Origin: Desulfurobacterium sp.
Lineage (GTDB): Bacteria > Aquificota > Aquificia > Desulfurobacteriales > Desulfurobacteriaceae
Direction: 5' to 3'
Assembly (NCBI GenBank): GCA_026988135.1
Contig: JALSLT010000001.1
Coordinates: forward strand, 1-26,602
Length of the DNA stretch: 26,602 nucleotides
In this document: positions 14,898-22,914 of the stretch, in pieces
Position numbering within the stretch: position 1 is the first letter of the stretch
Layout: every line of letters begins with the position of its first letter
Notes under the pieces: model-generated
Told to the model about the DNA's origin: nothing
What the model saw: only the letters and a program-made list of their open reading frames with translations
The model's database searches: none
Made by a program: the position numbers and the translations under genes

Positions 14898-16826
14898 ATG
14901 AGATTTCTATCCATTATTTTTTCATTATTCATATTGGCAAATGGCGCGATAGCTTCCTCTCAGTATAAAGAGAATCTATTGCCCAACTTTGCAACAACAG
15001 TAAAAGACAGAGATGGAAATACTATCGGATTTTTCTTCTCCAAACATTTCCGCCTTTATTCCCCCATAGAAGAAATTCCTAAAAACCTCAAATTTGCTGT
15101 AATTTCCGCTGAGGACGCGCGGTTTTATGAACATAGGGGAATAGATCCCGTTGGACTTTTCCGAGCAGCCGTTAAAGATATAACATCCGGAAAGATTGTT
15201 CAAGGAGGAAGCACCATAACCCAACAGCTTGCGAAGCTTATATTCCTCTCTCCACAAAGAACTCTGAAAAGAAAATTAAAAGAGATAGGAATCGCAAAAG
15301 AACTTGAAGCAAAACTAACAAAAGATGAAATTCTCGAACTTTATTTCAATTATGTTTATATGGGTAGCGGAGCCTATGGGGTAAAATCCGCTGCAAAAAC
15401 CATATTCGGAAAAGAGCTTAAAACACTTAACCTGACAGAATGTGCCCTTCTTGCCGCTTTAATCAAAGGACCCGAATACTATAATCCCTTTAAACATCCG
15501 AAAAGAGCATTAAATAGAAGAAACTGGGTTTTAAAGCAGATGTATGAAAATCATCACATAACAAAGAACATTTACCTTAACGCAATAAAACAGCCTCTTG
15601 GTATTTTGCAATCACCTGCAAAACCCAGAACTGCCGGGTACGAACTCGATTTCATAAAATTTATGGCAAAAAGGATAATTTCCGGAGAAGAGTTATATAA
15701 TAAAGGACTAACGATAAAAACCTCTATAGACAGCTCCTTGCAAAAATTCTCTCAAGAAACTTTATCCAAGTATGCAAAAAAATACTCAAAAACCAATAAA
15801 CTTCCTGACCTCCAGTGTGCTGGAATGGCTATGACCCGTTTCGGTGAAGTGCTTTTTGTAGTTGGAGGAACAGACTATAAAAAAACAAAACTTAACAGAG
15901 CTTTTCAAATCCTAAGGCCTATCGGTTCAACGGCAAAACCTATAACCTACCTATCAGCCTTTCAAAACGGAATATCTCCGTATGACTACATAGAAAATAC
16001 TCCTATCGAACTTCCCATGAAAATCAAAAGAAGTAACGGAAAAGAAGAGGAATTCTGGCGTCCTCAAAACTACTCAAGCAGATACAAAAAGTATGTTGAA
16101 GTAAAAGACGGACTTCGGAAATCGATAAACGTGGCAACCATCCACCTTGCAATGAAAACACCAAAAAAAGTCAAAAATAATTTTAAAAAATTTGAATTTA
16201 CAAAGGGGGATTTTAACCTTTCTTATGTTCTCGGAAGTTTTCCGGCAAACCTTTACAGAATTTTAAGAGCATTCTCAGCTATAGAAAACGGCGGTGTTTT
16301 ATATAAACCCTATGTAATAAAAGAGATTACCGACAAACACGGAAAACTTACCTACAAAGGGAACCCCTCATTTCACAAAGTTTCGGACACCAAAAACATA
16401 GCTATTTTAAGAACCATTATGCAAGATGTTGTAAAGACCGGAACTGCAAGAAGAATATCGTACCTCACCGAGAAATTTGATATCGCGGGAAAAACAGGAA
16501 CAACCGATAACTGGCGAGATGCATATTTCACGGGATTCACAACTTCGTTTGTAATGAGTATATGGTATGGGAGAGATAGCTATAAAACCTTATGGAAAGG
16601 AGCTGATGGAGGAAGATTGTCCGCTCCGCCGTGGGGAAAGATAGCCCAGCAAATATGTTCCATCTACGGATGTGGAAAGTTTACCCCTTCCTATGAAGAG
16701 ATAGTTAAAAACGATTATCCTCTACCATCTCTTCCTATAAAATCGGATATTGATGAATTCCTTAAAACAATTTCAATGGATGCAAATACTGCAAACCTTT
16801 CATTTTTAAACGTTACAACTAAATAG
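14898..16826 (+). CDS. Class A penicillin-binding protein (PBP1A-type)
   Basis: This bifunctional peptidoglycan synthase (642 aa) has an N-terminal signal anchor (about residues 3-19), then a glycosyltransferase domain with 'EDARFYEHRGID' (catalytic E72) and 'GGSTITQQLAKL' (103-114). The transpeptidase domain has the SxxK motif 'GSTAKP' (S344, K347), the SxN motif 'KSINVA' (S409, N411) and 'GKTGTTDNW' (K532-G534). All catalytic residues are present. It polymerises glycan strands and cross-links them at the outer face of the cytoplasmic membrane. The protein is shorter than E. coli PBP1A (850 aa), lacking the extra OB-fold-type insertion. It resembles PbpC in size, but no PbpC C-terminal domain is seen. 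It is probably in an operon with apt. Confidence 0.94.
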   Translation: MRFLSIIFSLFILANGAIASSQYKENLLPNFATTVKDRDGNTIGFFFSKHFRLYSPIEEIPKNLKFAVISAEDARFYEHRGIDPVGLFRAAVKDITSGKIVQGGSTITQQLAKLIFLSPQRTLKRKLKEIGIAKELEAKLTKDEILELYFNYVYMGSGAYGVKSAAKTIFGKELKTLNLTECALLAALIKGPEYYNPFKHPKRALNRRNWVLKQMYENHHITKNIYLNAIKQPLGILQSPAKPRTAGYELDFIKFMAKRIISGEELYNKGLTIKTSIDSSLQKFSQETLSKYAKKYSKTNKLPDLQCAGMAMTRFGEVLFVVGGTDYKKTKLNRAFQILRPIGSTAKPITYLSAFQNGISPYDYIENTPIELPMKIKRSNGKEEEFWRPQNYSSRYKKYVEVKDGLRKSINVATIHLAMKTPKKVKNNFKKFEFTKGDFNLSYVLGSFPANLYRILRAFSAIENGGVLYKPYVIKEITDKHGKLTYKGNPSFHKVSDTKNIAILRTIMQDVVKTGTARRISYLTEKFDIAGKTGTTDNWRDAYFTGFTTSFVMSIWYGRDSYKTLWKGADGGRLSAPPWGKIAQQICSIYGCGKFTPSYEEIVKNDYPLPSLPIKSDIDEFLKTISMDANTANLSFLNVTTK

Positions 16827-16840
16827 AAAAATTTTAAAAG

Positions 16841-18379
16841 TTGAAACATCAAGCAAAACTGCTAAAATTCCCTCAAACAAATTTGGGGAATATATTGAAG
16901 AGGAATGGAGTAGGTTCACTAAGAAGAAAATTTTTATTGCTTCTTTCAATTATGACCATATTCTCGCTGGGGTTATCATTAGCATCGGAAGTATGGTTTT
17001 CTAAGAAGCTATTTTGCCAGATTAAAATCGCAGAGCAAAAAAGAATAGAAAAAGCCTTCCCTACATTTATCCATCTCCATGAGAAAAGTATAGGAAACAT
17101 GCTAAACAGTTTCGGAATGTGGGATGAGATGTATGAAAATGTAGAAAAGAAAAATGTCAAGTGGTTAAAAGAAATGTTTGAAGACGACGAAATGGTAACA
17201 ACACAGTTTGAAATATACGGAGTGTACAACAAAAAGGGAGAAAGTGTATACATAAACCAACCTTTCTTCAGTAAAACTGAGATAAAAGGAATAATATCCT
17301 ATCTGCAAAAAAAATTCAGAAAAGGGAAAATGGCAAAACCGCTGACCTTTTTTCTACAGAAAGAAAAAGAAAATCTTTATCAAATTGGAGTGCTCCCACT
17401 ATCTGACAGCTGCGGCCATATAAAAAGTTTTGGTTTTATCTATTTTGGAACTTTATTTTCAAAAAAACAGATCCAGGAGGCAGAAAAACTTCTATCTGTT
17501 AAGATAGAGGTTCTTAATCCAAATCATCAATTAAAGGAAGATAACAAAGGAATAACTACCATTCCACTTAAAAATCTTTTTGGAGAAACCGTAGCCCTGA
17601 TGAAAGTACAAGAAGGAGATGTGCTAATTTCCTTTTTCCAGAATATGAAGTATATACTTGTAATTATAGCAATTATACTTATAGCATCTTACAGCTTAAT
17701 TTTCTTAATAATTTCACGGAAGTTTTCAAATACTGTAAGAGAAACCCTTAAAGAGATAGGAAACTCCCTTGATAAGCTATCAAAAGGAGACTTTAACGCA
17801 CTTAAAAACCTTGAGAAACTTTCATCAAGAAAAGATGAACTTGGGGTACTGACAGAAAATATAAAAAACATTGGAGAACAGCTATCTAAAAATCTTCTCA
17901 CAGACCCTCTTACAGGAAGCTACAACAGATTGTACTTTATAAAAAAACTTGAGGAAGAAATAGAAAGGGCAAAAAGAGAAAAAGCTCCCCTATCATTTGC
18001 ACTTATAGACCTTGATGATTTCAAAAAGATAAACGATACATACGGACATAAAGCAGGAGATATTGTATTAAAAGAATTTGTAAAAACTGCAAAAGACTTT
18101 ATAAGGAAAATAGACACTTTAGCAAGAGTTGGTGGAGAAGAGTTTGCCCTGATACTCCCGTCTGCAGATGTGGATTCAGCCTGTAAAATAGTTGACAGAA
18201 TAAGGAAAAGCTTAAAACCGATAAAATTTGAAGATGACAGTTGTATTCCACTAACTTTTAGCTGTGGCATTACCTCCTTCAAAAAGGATGATAATGTTGA
18301 TACAATCTACCACCGTGCAGATATAGCCCTTTATATGGCAAAAGAGAAAGGAAAAAACAGGACGGAGACAACTTTTTAG
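16841..18379 (+). CDS. Membrane diguanylate cyclase, CHASE4-HAMP-GGDEF
   Basis: This protein makes cyclic di-GMP. From N to C: a transmembrane helix (about 29-49); an extracytoplasmic sensor with the CHASE4-type 'FGMWDEMYENV' (W94, D95); a second helix (about 270-292); a HAMP linker; and a GGDEF domain with 'DPLTGSYNR', 'DLDDFKKINDTYGH' and the active-site loop GGEEF (431-435). The product-inhibition I-site RxxD is present (R422, D425), five residues before GGEEF, so feedback inhibition is expected. The longest reading starts at TTG 16841 without a clear ribosome site. A TTG at 16895 follows GGGGA by seven bases and still precedes the first membrane helix, so it is a good alternative. No EAL or HD-GYP partner is visible. 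The stop codon abuts atpZ with no gap. Confidence 0.93.
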   Translation: MKHQAKLLKFPQTNLGNILKRNGVGSLRRKFLLLLSIMTIFSLGLSLASEVWFSKKLFCQIKIAEQKRIEKAFPTFIHLHEKSIGNMLNSFGMWDEMYENVEKKNVKWLKEMFEDDEMVTTQFEIYGVYNKKGESVYINQPFFSKTEIKGIISYLQKKFRKGKMAKPLTFFLQKEKENLYQIGVLPLSDSCGHIKSFGFIYFGTLFSKKQIQEAEKLLSVKIEVLNPNHQLKEDNKGITTIPLKNLFGETVALMKVQEGDVLISFFQNMKYILVIIAIILIASYSLIFLIISRKFSNTVRETLKEIGNSLDKLSKGDFNALKNLEKLSSRKDELGVLTENIKNIGEQLSKNLLTDPLTGSYNRLYFIKKLEEEIERAKREKAPLSFALIDLDDFKKINDTYGHKAGDIVLKEFVKTAKDFIRKIDTLARVGGEEFALILPSADVDSACKIVDRIRKSLKPIKFEDDSCIPLTFSCGITSFKKDDNVDTIYHRADIALYMAKEKGKNRTETTF

Positions 18380-18613
18380 ATGAAAGAAAAAAAATTCAAA
18401 ATAGGAAAAGAAGAAATTAAGAGCGCATCTTTATCTACAATTGGACTAAGTTTCGTCCTCGCAATAATTATAGGCTTTTTTACCGGGTACTATCTTGATA
18501 AATGGCTAGGCACAAAGCCCTGGATGACAATATTTTGGCTTATTATAGGATTAGCTGCCGGTTTTAAAAACATCTACACTGCTGTACAGGACGGATATGA
18601 TAACAAACATTGA
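18380..18613 (+). CDS. atpZ: AtpZ-like FO accessory membrane protein
   Basis: This 77-aa protein has two transmembrane helices and the AtpZ/AtpI-family pattern 'GFFTGYYLDKWLGT', in which the glycine-rich first helix is followed by a conserved 'G..LD..', then a second helix 'MTIFWLIIGLAAGFKNIY'. Such proteins are found at the head of ATP synthase operons, and AtpZ and AtpI together have been linked to Mg/Ca transport or c-ring assembly. It starts directly after the diguanylate cyclase stop and overlaps atpI by 17 bases. The ribosome site GGAG is about 12 bases upstream, rather far. Confidence 0.85.
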   Translation: MKEKKFKIGKEEIKSASLSTIGLSFVLAIIIGFFTGYYLDKWLGTKPWMTIFWLIIGLAAGFKNIYTAVQDGYDNKH

Positions 18614-18974
18614 AAGTAAAGTTTTAACAACCCTTGCAAAAATAACACTCCTTGGTCTAATTCCTTTTCTAATTTACTCCCGGCTTCACTTTACAAGTTC
18701 TATATGGTTTTTATACGGAACTTTTATTGTATATTTAAACTTCATATTTCTGGCAAAATTTTTGGCTAAATGGCGAAATAACATCTATGCCGACAAAGGA
18801 AATAGAGGTGGTTTCCCAATTTCACTTATATTAAAATATCTTCTTATAGGACCACTACTATATGCAGGAATCAGGGTTGCGCCTGAACATATCTTTGCTA
18901 TAATTAGCGGAGCTATATGGACCAATTTTGCATTTATAATAACTATCATTATAACCTTAAAGGAGAGGAGCTGA
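18597..18974 (+). CDS. atpI: AtpI-like ATP synthase FO protein I
   Basis: This 125-aa hydrophobic protein has four predicted membrane helices and lies between atpZ and atpB, the usual place of AtpI (ATP synthase I), which assists c-ring assembly. Sequence conservation in this family is low, so position carries much of the call. The ATG lies within the end of atpZ, and its TGA stop overlaps the atpB start codon (TGATG), indicating translational coupling. Its last codons contain the ribosome binding site of atpB. Confidence 0.75.
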   Translation: MITNIESKVLTTLAKITLLGLIPFLIYSRLHFTSSIWFLYGTFIVYLNFIFLAKFLAKWRNNIYADKGNRGGFPISLILKYLLIGPLLYAGIRVAPEHIFAIISGAIWTNFAFIITIIITLKERS

Positions 18975-19642
18975 TGGAACACGGAGGAGCAGCGGGATTC
19001 ATCACTTGGCCGGTAGTTTACTGGACATGGATCACCATGGCGTTTGTTATCTTCATCTCTTTCTTGGTATCAAAAAACCTTAAAAAGATACCGGGAAAAT
19101 TTCAGTACCTTTTTGAAGGTTTTATCGGCTTTATATCGGGAGCACTAATTGACGCCGTAGGCGAGGAGAAAGGTCTATCTTTTCTACCTCTGGTTGGGGG
19201 GTTTGCGTTTTTTATCCTTTTTAACAACCTTGTAGGACTCGTACCGATAGCCATTCAACCGACATCCAACCTTAACACCACAGTTGCACTTGCACTTATC
19301 GCGTTTTTTGCTTATAACATCGTAGCTGTAAAAGAGCAGGGACTTTTAAATTACCTAAAACATTTCCTCGGACCTGTTAAAGCCCTTGCACCTTTGATGC
19401 TACCTATTGAGATTGTTTCTCACCTTTCAAGAATTCTTTCACTATCTCTTCGTCTCTTCGGAAATATGTTTGGTGATGAGATGATTGTCTGGGTTCTACT
19501 TAAAATGGTACCTCTTTTAGTACCTGTGTTCGGGCTTGCAATAGTTTTTGGTAACAGCTTTTTACAGACTTACATTTTCTGTATGCTAACGATAGTTTAC
19601 CTTTCACTTGCAGTACACCACGAAGAAGAGGAAGAACACTAA
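18974..19642 (+). CDS. atpB: ATP synthase FO subunit a
   Basis: Subunit a (222 aa) forms the two half-channels for ion translocation against the c ring. The essential arginine is R160 in 'LSLRLFGNMFGDE', equivalent to E. coli R210. 'PTSNLNTTVALAL' and the C-terminal helix ending 'HHEEEEEH' are typical. A longer reading from an ATG at 18917 exists, but that start lies within atpI; the ATG at 18974, overlapping the atpI stop as TGATG and preceded by GGAGAGGAG, is chosen. The acidic and histidine-rich tail is unremarkable in this family. The c-subunit gene follows after 33 bases. Confidence 0.96.
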   Translation: MEHGGAAGFITWPVVYWTWITMAFVIFISFLVSKNLKKIPGKFQYLFEGFIGFISGALIDAVGEEKGLSFLPLVGGFAFFILFNNLVGLVPIAIQPTSNLNTTVALALIAFFAYNIVAVKEQGLLNYLKHFLGPVKALAPLMLPIEIVSHLSRILSLSLRLFGNMFGDEMIVWVLLKMVPLLVPVFGLAIVFGNSFLQTYIFCMLTIVYLSLAVHHEEEEEH

Positions 19643-19675
19643 AACAACACTACTTGAAGTTTACGGAGGTATAGG

Positions 19676-20002
19676 ATGAAAATTAAAAAGGAAACTCTTC
19701 TCTACACTCTTTTCCTTCTAATAGCAGGCGTTTTACCTGCTATGGCTGCAGAAGGAGCTGCTGCAGGAGCTGCTTCTGTTAAGTCTGCTGCTGCCATAGC
19801 AGCAGGGCTTGCAATCGGTCTTGGTGCCGCAGGGGCTGGTATCGGTCAGGGTATCGGTCTTAGAGGAACGCAGGAAGCTATTGCAAGAAACCCGGGGGCT
19901 GCCGGAAGACTTACAACAAACATGTTTATCGGTCTTGCTCTTATTGAGGCTCTTGCTATTTATGCTTTGGTTGTTTCCCTTATTCTTCTGTTTGTGTTTT
20001 AA
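19676..20002 (+). CDS. atpE: ATP synthase FO subunit c with signal peptide
   Basis: The c subunit (108 aa) forms the rotor ring. The ion-binding glutamate is E91 in 'GLALIEALAIYALV', and the loop 'RNPGAAGRL' corresponds to the RQP loop. The first helix is glycine and alanine-rich ('GAAGAGIGQGIGL'). Most c subunits have about 80 residues; here an extra N-terminus, a basic start, a hydrophobic core and 'GVLPAMA|AEG', forms a signal peptide likely cut after residue 24. The same feature is known in Aquifex aeolicus c. The residues after E91 are A and L rather than the S/T of sodium-binding c rings, so proton coupling is inferred although Q58 is present. GGAGGT precedes the ATG. Confidence 0.96.
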   Translation: MKIKKETLLYTLFLLIAGVLPAMAAEGAAAGAASVKSAAAIAAGLAIGLGAAGAGIGQGIGLRGTQEAIARNPGAAGRLTTNMFIGLALIEALAIYALVVSLILLFVF

Positions 20003-20014
20003 TTTTAAATCAAT

Positions 20015-20046
20015 TAAATCCGGGGGATTCACGTCCTCCGGATTTA
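20015..20046 (+). terminator. Terminator-like hairpin after atpE
   Basis: TAAATCCGGGGGA pairs with TCCTCCGGATTTA (13 bp, one G-U pair) around a TTCACG loop, 12 bases after the atpE stop codon. No strong T tract follows (TAATATAT), so intrinsic termination may be incomplete or the hairpin may protect the message's 3' end. Confidence 0.6.
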
Positions 20047-20280
20047 TAATATATCCAGTATCATTCAGAATACATCTATTGAAAATTTGATTTTTTACTT
20101 TCCCCAATTCCCGATTAAATTATGCTTTCCTAAATATCTATCATTTTCCTTCTATACCCGGAACATAGAACCTCATCAAATTTAAAAACCATAAAACTCT
20201 CTACTTACACTAACCAACTGCTAACATATACATATACCCAACTATCAATTTAGGACACTCTTTTAAAAAGGATTGCAACT

Positions 20281-20331
20281 TTTCCATAAAATCTTTCATT
20301 GCATATTAAAAACCAATAGAGTAAATTTACT
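20281..20331 (+). promoter_or_regulatory. Candidate promoter and operator of the Nramp gene
   Basis: TTTCCA (20281-20286) and TATTAA (20304-20309), 17 bases apart, form a plausible promoter with a start near 20316. AGTAAATTTACT (20320-20331), a perfect 12-bp palindrome, lies just after it and 23 bases before the ATG, a position where a bound repressor would block transcription. Both elements are short and AT-rich. Confidence 0.3.
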
Positions 20332-20354
20332 TAACTTAAATTTTGGAGAACATT

Positions 20355-21608
20355 ATGTTAAAAATTAACTACCAACAGAAAAAGAAACTTGTAAAAGTGC
20401 GAAAAAAATTTAACATATTTATCCCTGGACTTATTACAGGAGGTTCAGGAAACGATCCGGCAGGAATAGTTACGTACACTGCCATCGGAGCCACGACAGG
20501 CTATTCCCTTCTTTGGCTTATGCTTCTATCAACACCTATGATGATAGAAGTACAAAATATGGCTGCCAAACTCGCCGTAATAACAGAAAAAAGTCTCCCG
20601 GAAATAATAAAATCTATCTACTCAAAAAAAACAGCCGTTCTTATAGTAACTTTATTGGTAATAGTTAACATAATCACTATAGGTGCAGATCTACAAGGGC
20701 TTTCTGAAATTTTAGCAATAATAACAAAATCAAAGGCTGTTTATTTTGATGCTCCCCTCACCGCATTAATAGCATACCTTGTAATATTCAGAAGTTATAA
20801 AACCATAAAAAAAGTCCTTGTTTTTTTCTCTTCGGTTCTCTCTGTTTACATAATTTCAGCAGTTTTGTCAAAACCGGATATGGGCAAAATGCTAATAAAT
20901 ACATTTATTCCCAATATCAAACTAAAAATGGCTTATATTCTTGCCGCTCTAGGATTATTGGGTACAACTATCTCTCCATATCTGCTGTTTTGGCAATCTT
21001 CCCAGGAAAGAGAAGAGCAAAAAACAGTAGTTCAGGTAGAAGAAGTAAAGCTGGGAACTGTAATTGGTATGATCTATTCCAACATAATAGCTTATGCAAT
21101 TATCGTCGCTTCAGCCGCAGAATTTTTTGGGAAGGATATTGAATTAAATACTGTAAAAAGCGCGGCAATAGCTCTCAGACCTTTTGCCGGCGAATACGCA
21201 TTCCTGCTATTCAGTATAGGCATAATTTTTTCAGGACTTCTTGCCATACCTGTACTTGCCGGTTCGGCAGCATATGCAGTAGCAAACACTTTCGGATGGA
21301 GAGAAGGATTAAAGAATAAAGTAAGTGACGCCAAAGGTTTTTACGCCGTATTCTTCGGTGCTCTCGTAATCGGAAATTTCATACAGTTCCTTTCCATATC
21401 CACCGTTGATGCACTCTACTACAGCCAAATACTTGACGGCATTCTGATTCCAATTATCGTCGGCATACTTCTTCTATTGTGTAATAAAAATGAAATTTTA
21501 AAAGAACACACCAACGGATTATGGAGCAACCTGTTCGCAACTATAACGTTAATCATAACGGGAAGTTTATCTATTATAATGTTCTATCAAATGACTTTCG
21601 GGAAATAG
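20355..21608 (+). CDS. Nramp-family divalent metal transporter, atypical metal site
   Basis: This 417-aa protein has about 11 hydrophobic segments and Nramp landmarks. TM1 has 'GGSGNDPAGIVTYT' and TM6 has 'GLLGTTISPYLLFWQSS'. Canonical Nramp Mn/Fe transporters have DPGN in TM1 and A..MPH in TM6. Here the Asp is kept (D34), but the Asn is replaced by Gly (G37), the Met by Ser (S207) and the His by Tyr (Y209). It therefore belongs with the Nramp-related proteins, and its substrate (Mn, Fe, Mg or other) cannot be assumed. The start is taken as ATG 20355, six bases after GGAG; a TTG at 20343 overlaps that ribosome site. The response regulator gene follows immediately, so the two-component pair may sense or regulate ion supply. 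Confidence 0.87.
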   Translation: MLKINYQQKKKLVKVRKKFNIFIPGLITGGSGNDPAGIVTYTAIGATTGYSLLWLMLLSTPMMIEVQNMAAKLAVITEKSLPEIIKSIYSKKTAVLIVTLLVIVNIITIGADLQGLSEILAIITKSKAVYFDAPLTALIAYLVIFRSYKTIKKVLVFFSSVLSVYIISAVLSKPDMGKMLINTFIPNIKLKMAYILAALGLLGTTISPYLLFWQSSQEREEQKTVVQVEEVKLGTVIGMIYSNIIAYAIIVASAAEFFGKDIELNTVKSAAIALRPFAGEYAFLLFSIGIIFSGLLAIPVLAGSAAYAVANTFGWREGLKNKVSDAKGFYAVFFGALVIGNFIQFLSISTVDALYYSQILDGILIPIIVGILLLLCNKNEILKEHTNGLWSNLFATITLIITGSLSIIMFYQMTFGK

Positions 21609-21609
21609 G

Positions 21610-22914
21610 ATGAAAGGAAAAGTACTTATAGTGGAAGATGATCAGATACAGAGGGAGTTACTTAAAGAGTCCCTTGAAGAAAAGGGATTTAAAGTTATTT
21701 CGGTTTCTTCTGCAGAAGAGGGAAAAAATTCCCTTGAAGAAAACCCGGTAGATACTGTTGTAACAGATGTAAAACTTCCAGGAAAGTCAGGAATAATATT
21801 TTTAAAAGAGATAAAAGAAGCCTATCCGGAAATCGAAGTTATAGTAATAACAGCTTTTAGTGATGTTGAAGATGCGGTTGAAGCAATAAAAGCCGGTGCT
21901 TTCCACTATATAACCAAACCATACGATATAGATGTACTTGCAAATCTTTTATCAAAATGCTGCGAACTCACGCAGTTAAAAAAGTCTCCTTCGGAAAAAT
22001 CATTTATATTCAAATCCAATGCAATGGAAAAACTTCTATCAACCGTTAAAATATTCGCAAAAAGTGATGCACCTATATTGATTACTGGAGAAAGTGGTAC
22101 AGGAAAAGAAGTTATAGCAAAGTATATTCATAAAGCAAGCGAAAGAACCGGAAAATTTATACCGGTAAACTGTACATCCATACCGGAAAACCTGTTTGAA
22201 AGTGAACTATTCGGACATGAGAAAGGAGCTTTCTCCGGAGCAATAAAAGCAAAACCGGGCCTTATTGAAGAATCTGACAACGGAACACTATTTCTTGATG
22301 AAATAGGAGACCTTCCACTACCTTTACAAACAAAACTCCTACGATTTCTTCAGGAAAAAGAGATAAGAAGAATAGGAAGTCTAAACACAAAAAAAGTGGA
22401 TGTTCGTATAGTGGCAGCAACAAATAGAGACCTTGAAAAAACTGTAAAGGATGGTGAATTCAGAGAAGATTTATTCTACAGACTAAATGTTTTAAGAGTT
22501 GAAATTCCACCTTTAAGAGAAAGAAAAGAAGATATAGTAGAATTAGTGGGGTTTTTTGTTAGAAAATTTTCCACAAAATATAAAAAAACTTTAACCATTT
22601 CAAATGAAGCACTGAAAAAACTTGCAGAATACTCTTTCCCAGGAAATGTTAGAGAACTTGAAAACATAATTCATAGAGCTGTCCTCATAGCAAAAGAAAC
22701 AGTAAAACCGGAACACTTTACTCTTTCTACTCCCGAAAAAAAGACGGAAAAAGAAAGTTTTTCAAAACCTCTACCCCAACTAATGGAAGAAACGGAAAAG
22801 GAACTAATTAAAGAAGTCCTGGAAAAAACAAATTATGTCCAGACAAAAGCAGCCAAACTTCTCGGAATAGATGAAAAATCCCTCAGATATAAACGGAAGA
22901 AGTATGAAATATAA
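21610..22914 (+). CDS. Sigma54-dependent NtrC-family response regulator
   Basis: This 434-aa activator has three domains. The receiver (1-120) has acidic residues D10 and D11, phospho-acceptor D53, T81 and K103. The AAA+ domain (about 135-370) has Walker A 'GESGTGKE' (160-167), the sigma54-contact loop GAFSGA (206-211) and 'GTLFLDEIGDLP' as Walker B. The Fis-type helix-turn-helix is at the C-terminus ('TKAAKLLGIDEKSLRYKRKKY'). When phosphorylated it should oligomerise and open sigma54 promoters. The loop is GAFSGA, not the consensus GAFTGA; Ser is a conservative change. It starts two bases after the Nramp stop and its end overlaps the kinase gene, so it forms an operon with both. No -24/-12 promoter was found in this window. 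Confidence 0.95.
   Translation: MKGKVLIVEDDQIQRELLKESLEEKGFKVISVSSAEEGKNSLEENPVDTVVTDVKLPGKSGIIFLKEIKEAYPEIEVIVITAFSDVEDAVEAIKAGAFHYITKPYDIDVLANLLSKCCELTQLKKSPSEKSFIFKSNAMEKLLSTVKIFAKSDAPILITGESGTGKEVIAKYIHKASERTGKFIPVNCTSIPENLFESELFGHEKGAFSGAIKAKPGLIEESDNGTLFLDEIGDLPLPLQTKLLRFLQEKEIRRIGSLNTKKVDVRIVAATNRDLEKTVKDGEFREDLFYRLNVLRVEIPPLRERKEDIVELVGFFVRKFSTKYKKTLTISNEALKKLAEYSFPGNVRELENIIHRAVLIAKETVKPEHFTLSTPEKKTEKESFSKPLPQLMEETEKELIKEVLEKTNYVQTKAAKLLGIDEKSLRYKRKKYEI

Larger units (their letters stand above)
20003..20354. other. Gap of about 350 bases between atpE and the Nramp gene
   Basis: No convincing gene is present. The stretch holds a hairpin just after atpE (20015-20046), then low-complexity AT-rich sequence and a candidate promoter and palindrome before the Nramp gene. 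By my count 20101-20340 has 14 G and 56 C on the plus strand, so the minus strand is G-rich. Two tiny minus-strand frames (29 aa at 20210-20299 and 20 aa at 20130-20192) have no clear ribosome site support and are not called. Confidence 0.6.

Noticed and set aside
19676..20002. Sodium-binding c ring
   Set aside because: The helix-1 glutamine (Q58) is present, but the residues after E91 are Ala and Leu, not the Ser/Thr needed for sodium coordination.
19733..20107. 124-aa minus-strand frame over atpE
   Set aside because: It mirrors the c-subunit codons (repetitive Ala/Gly stretches give Ser/Cys-rich nonsense) and has no family features.
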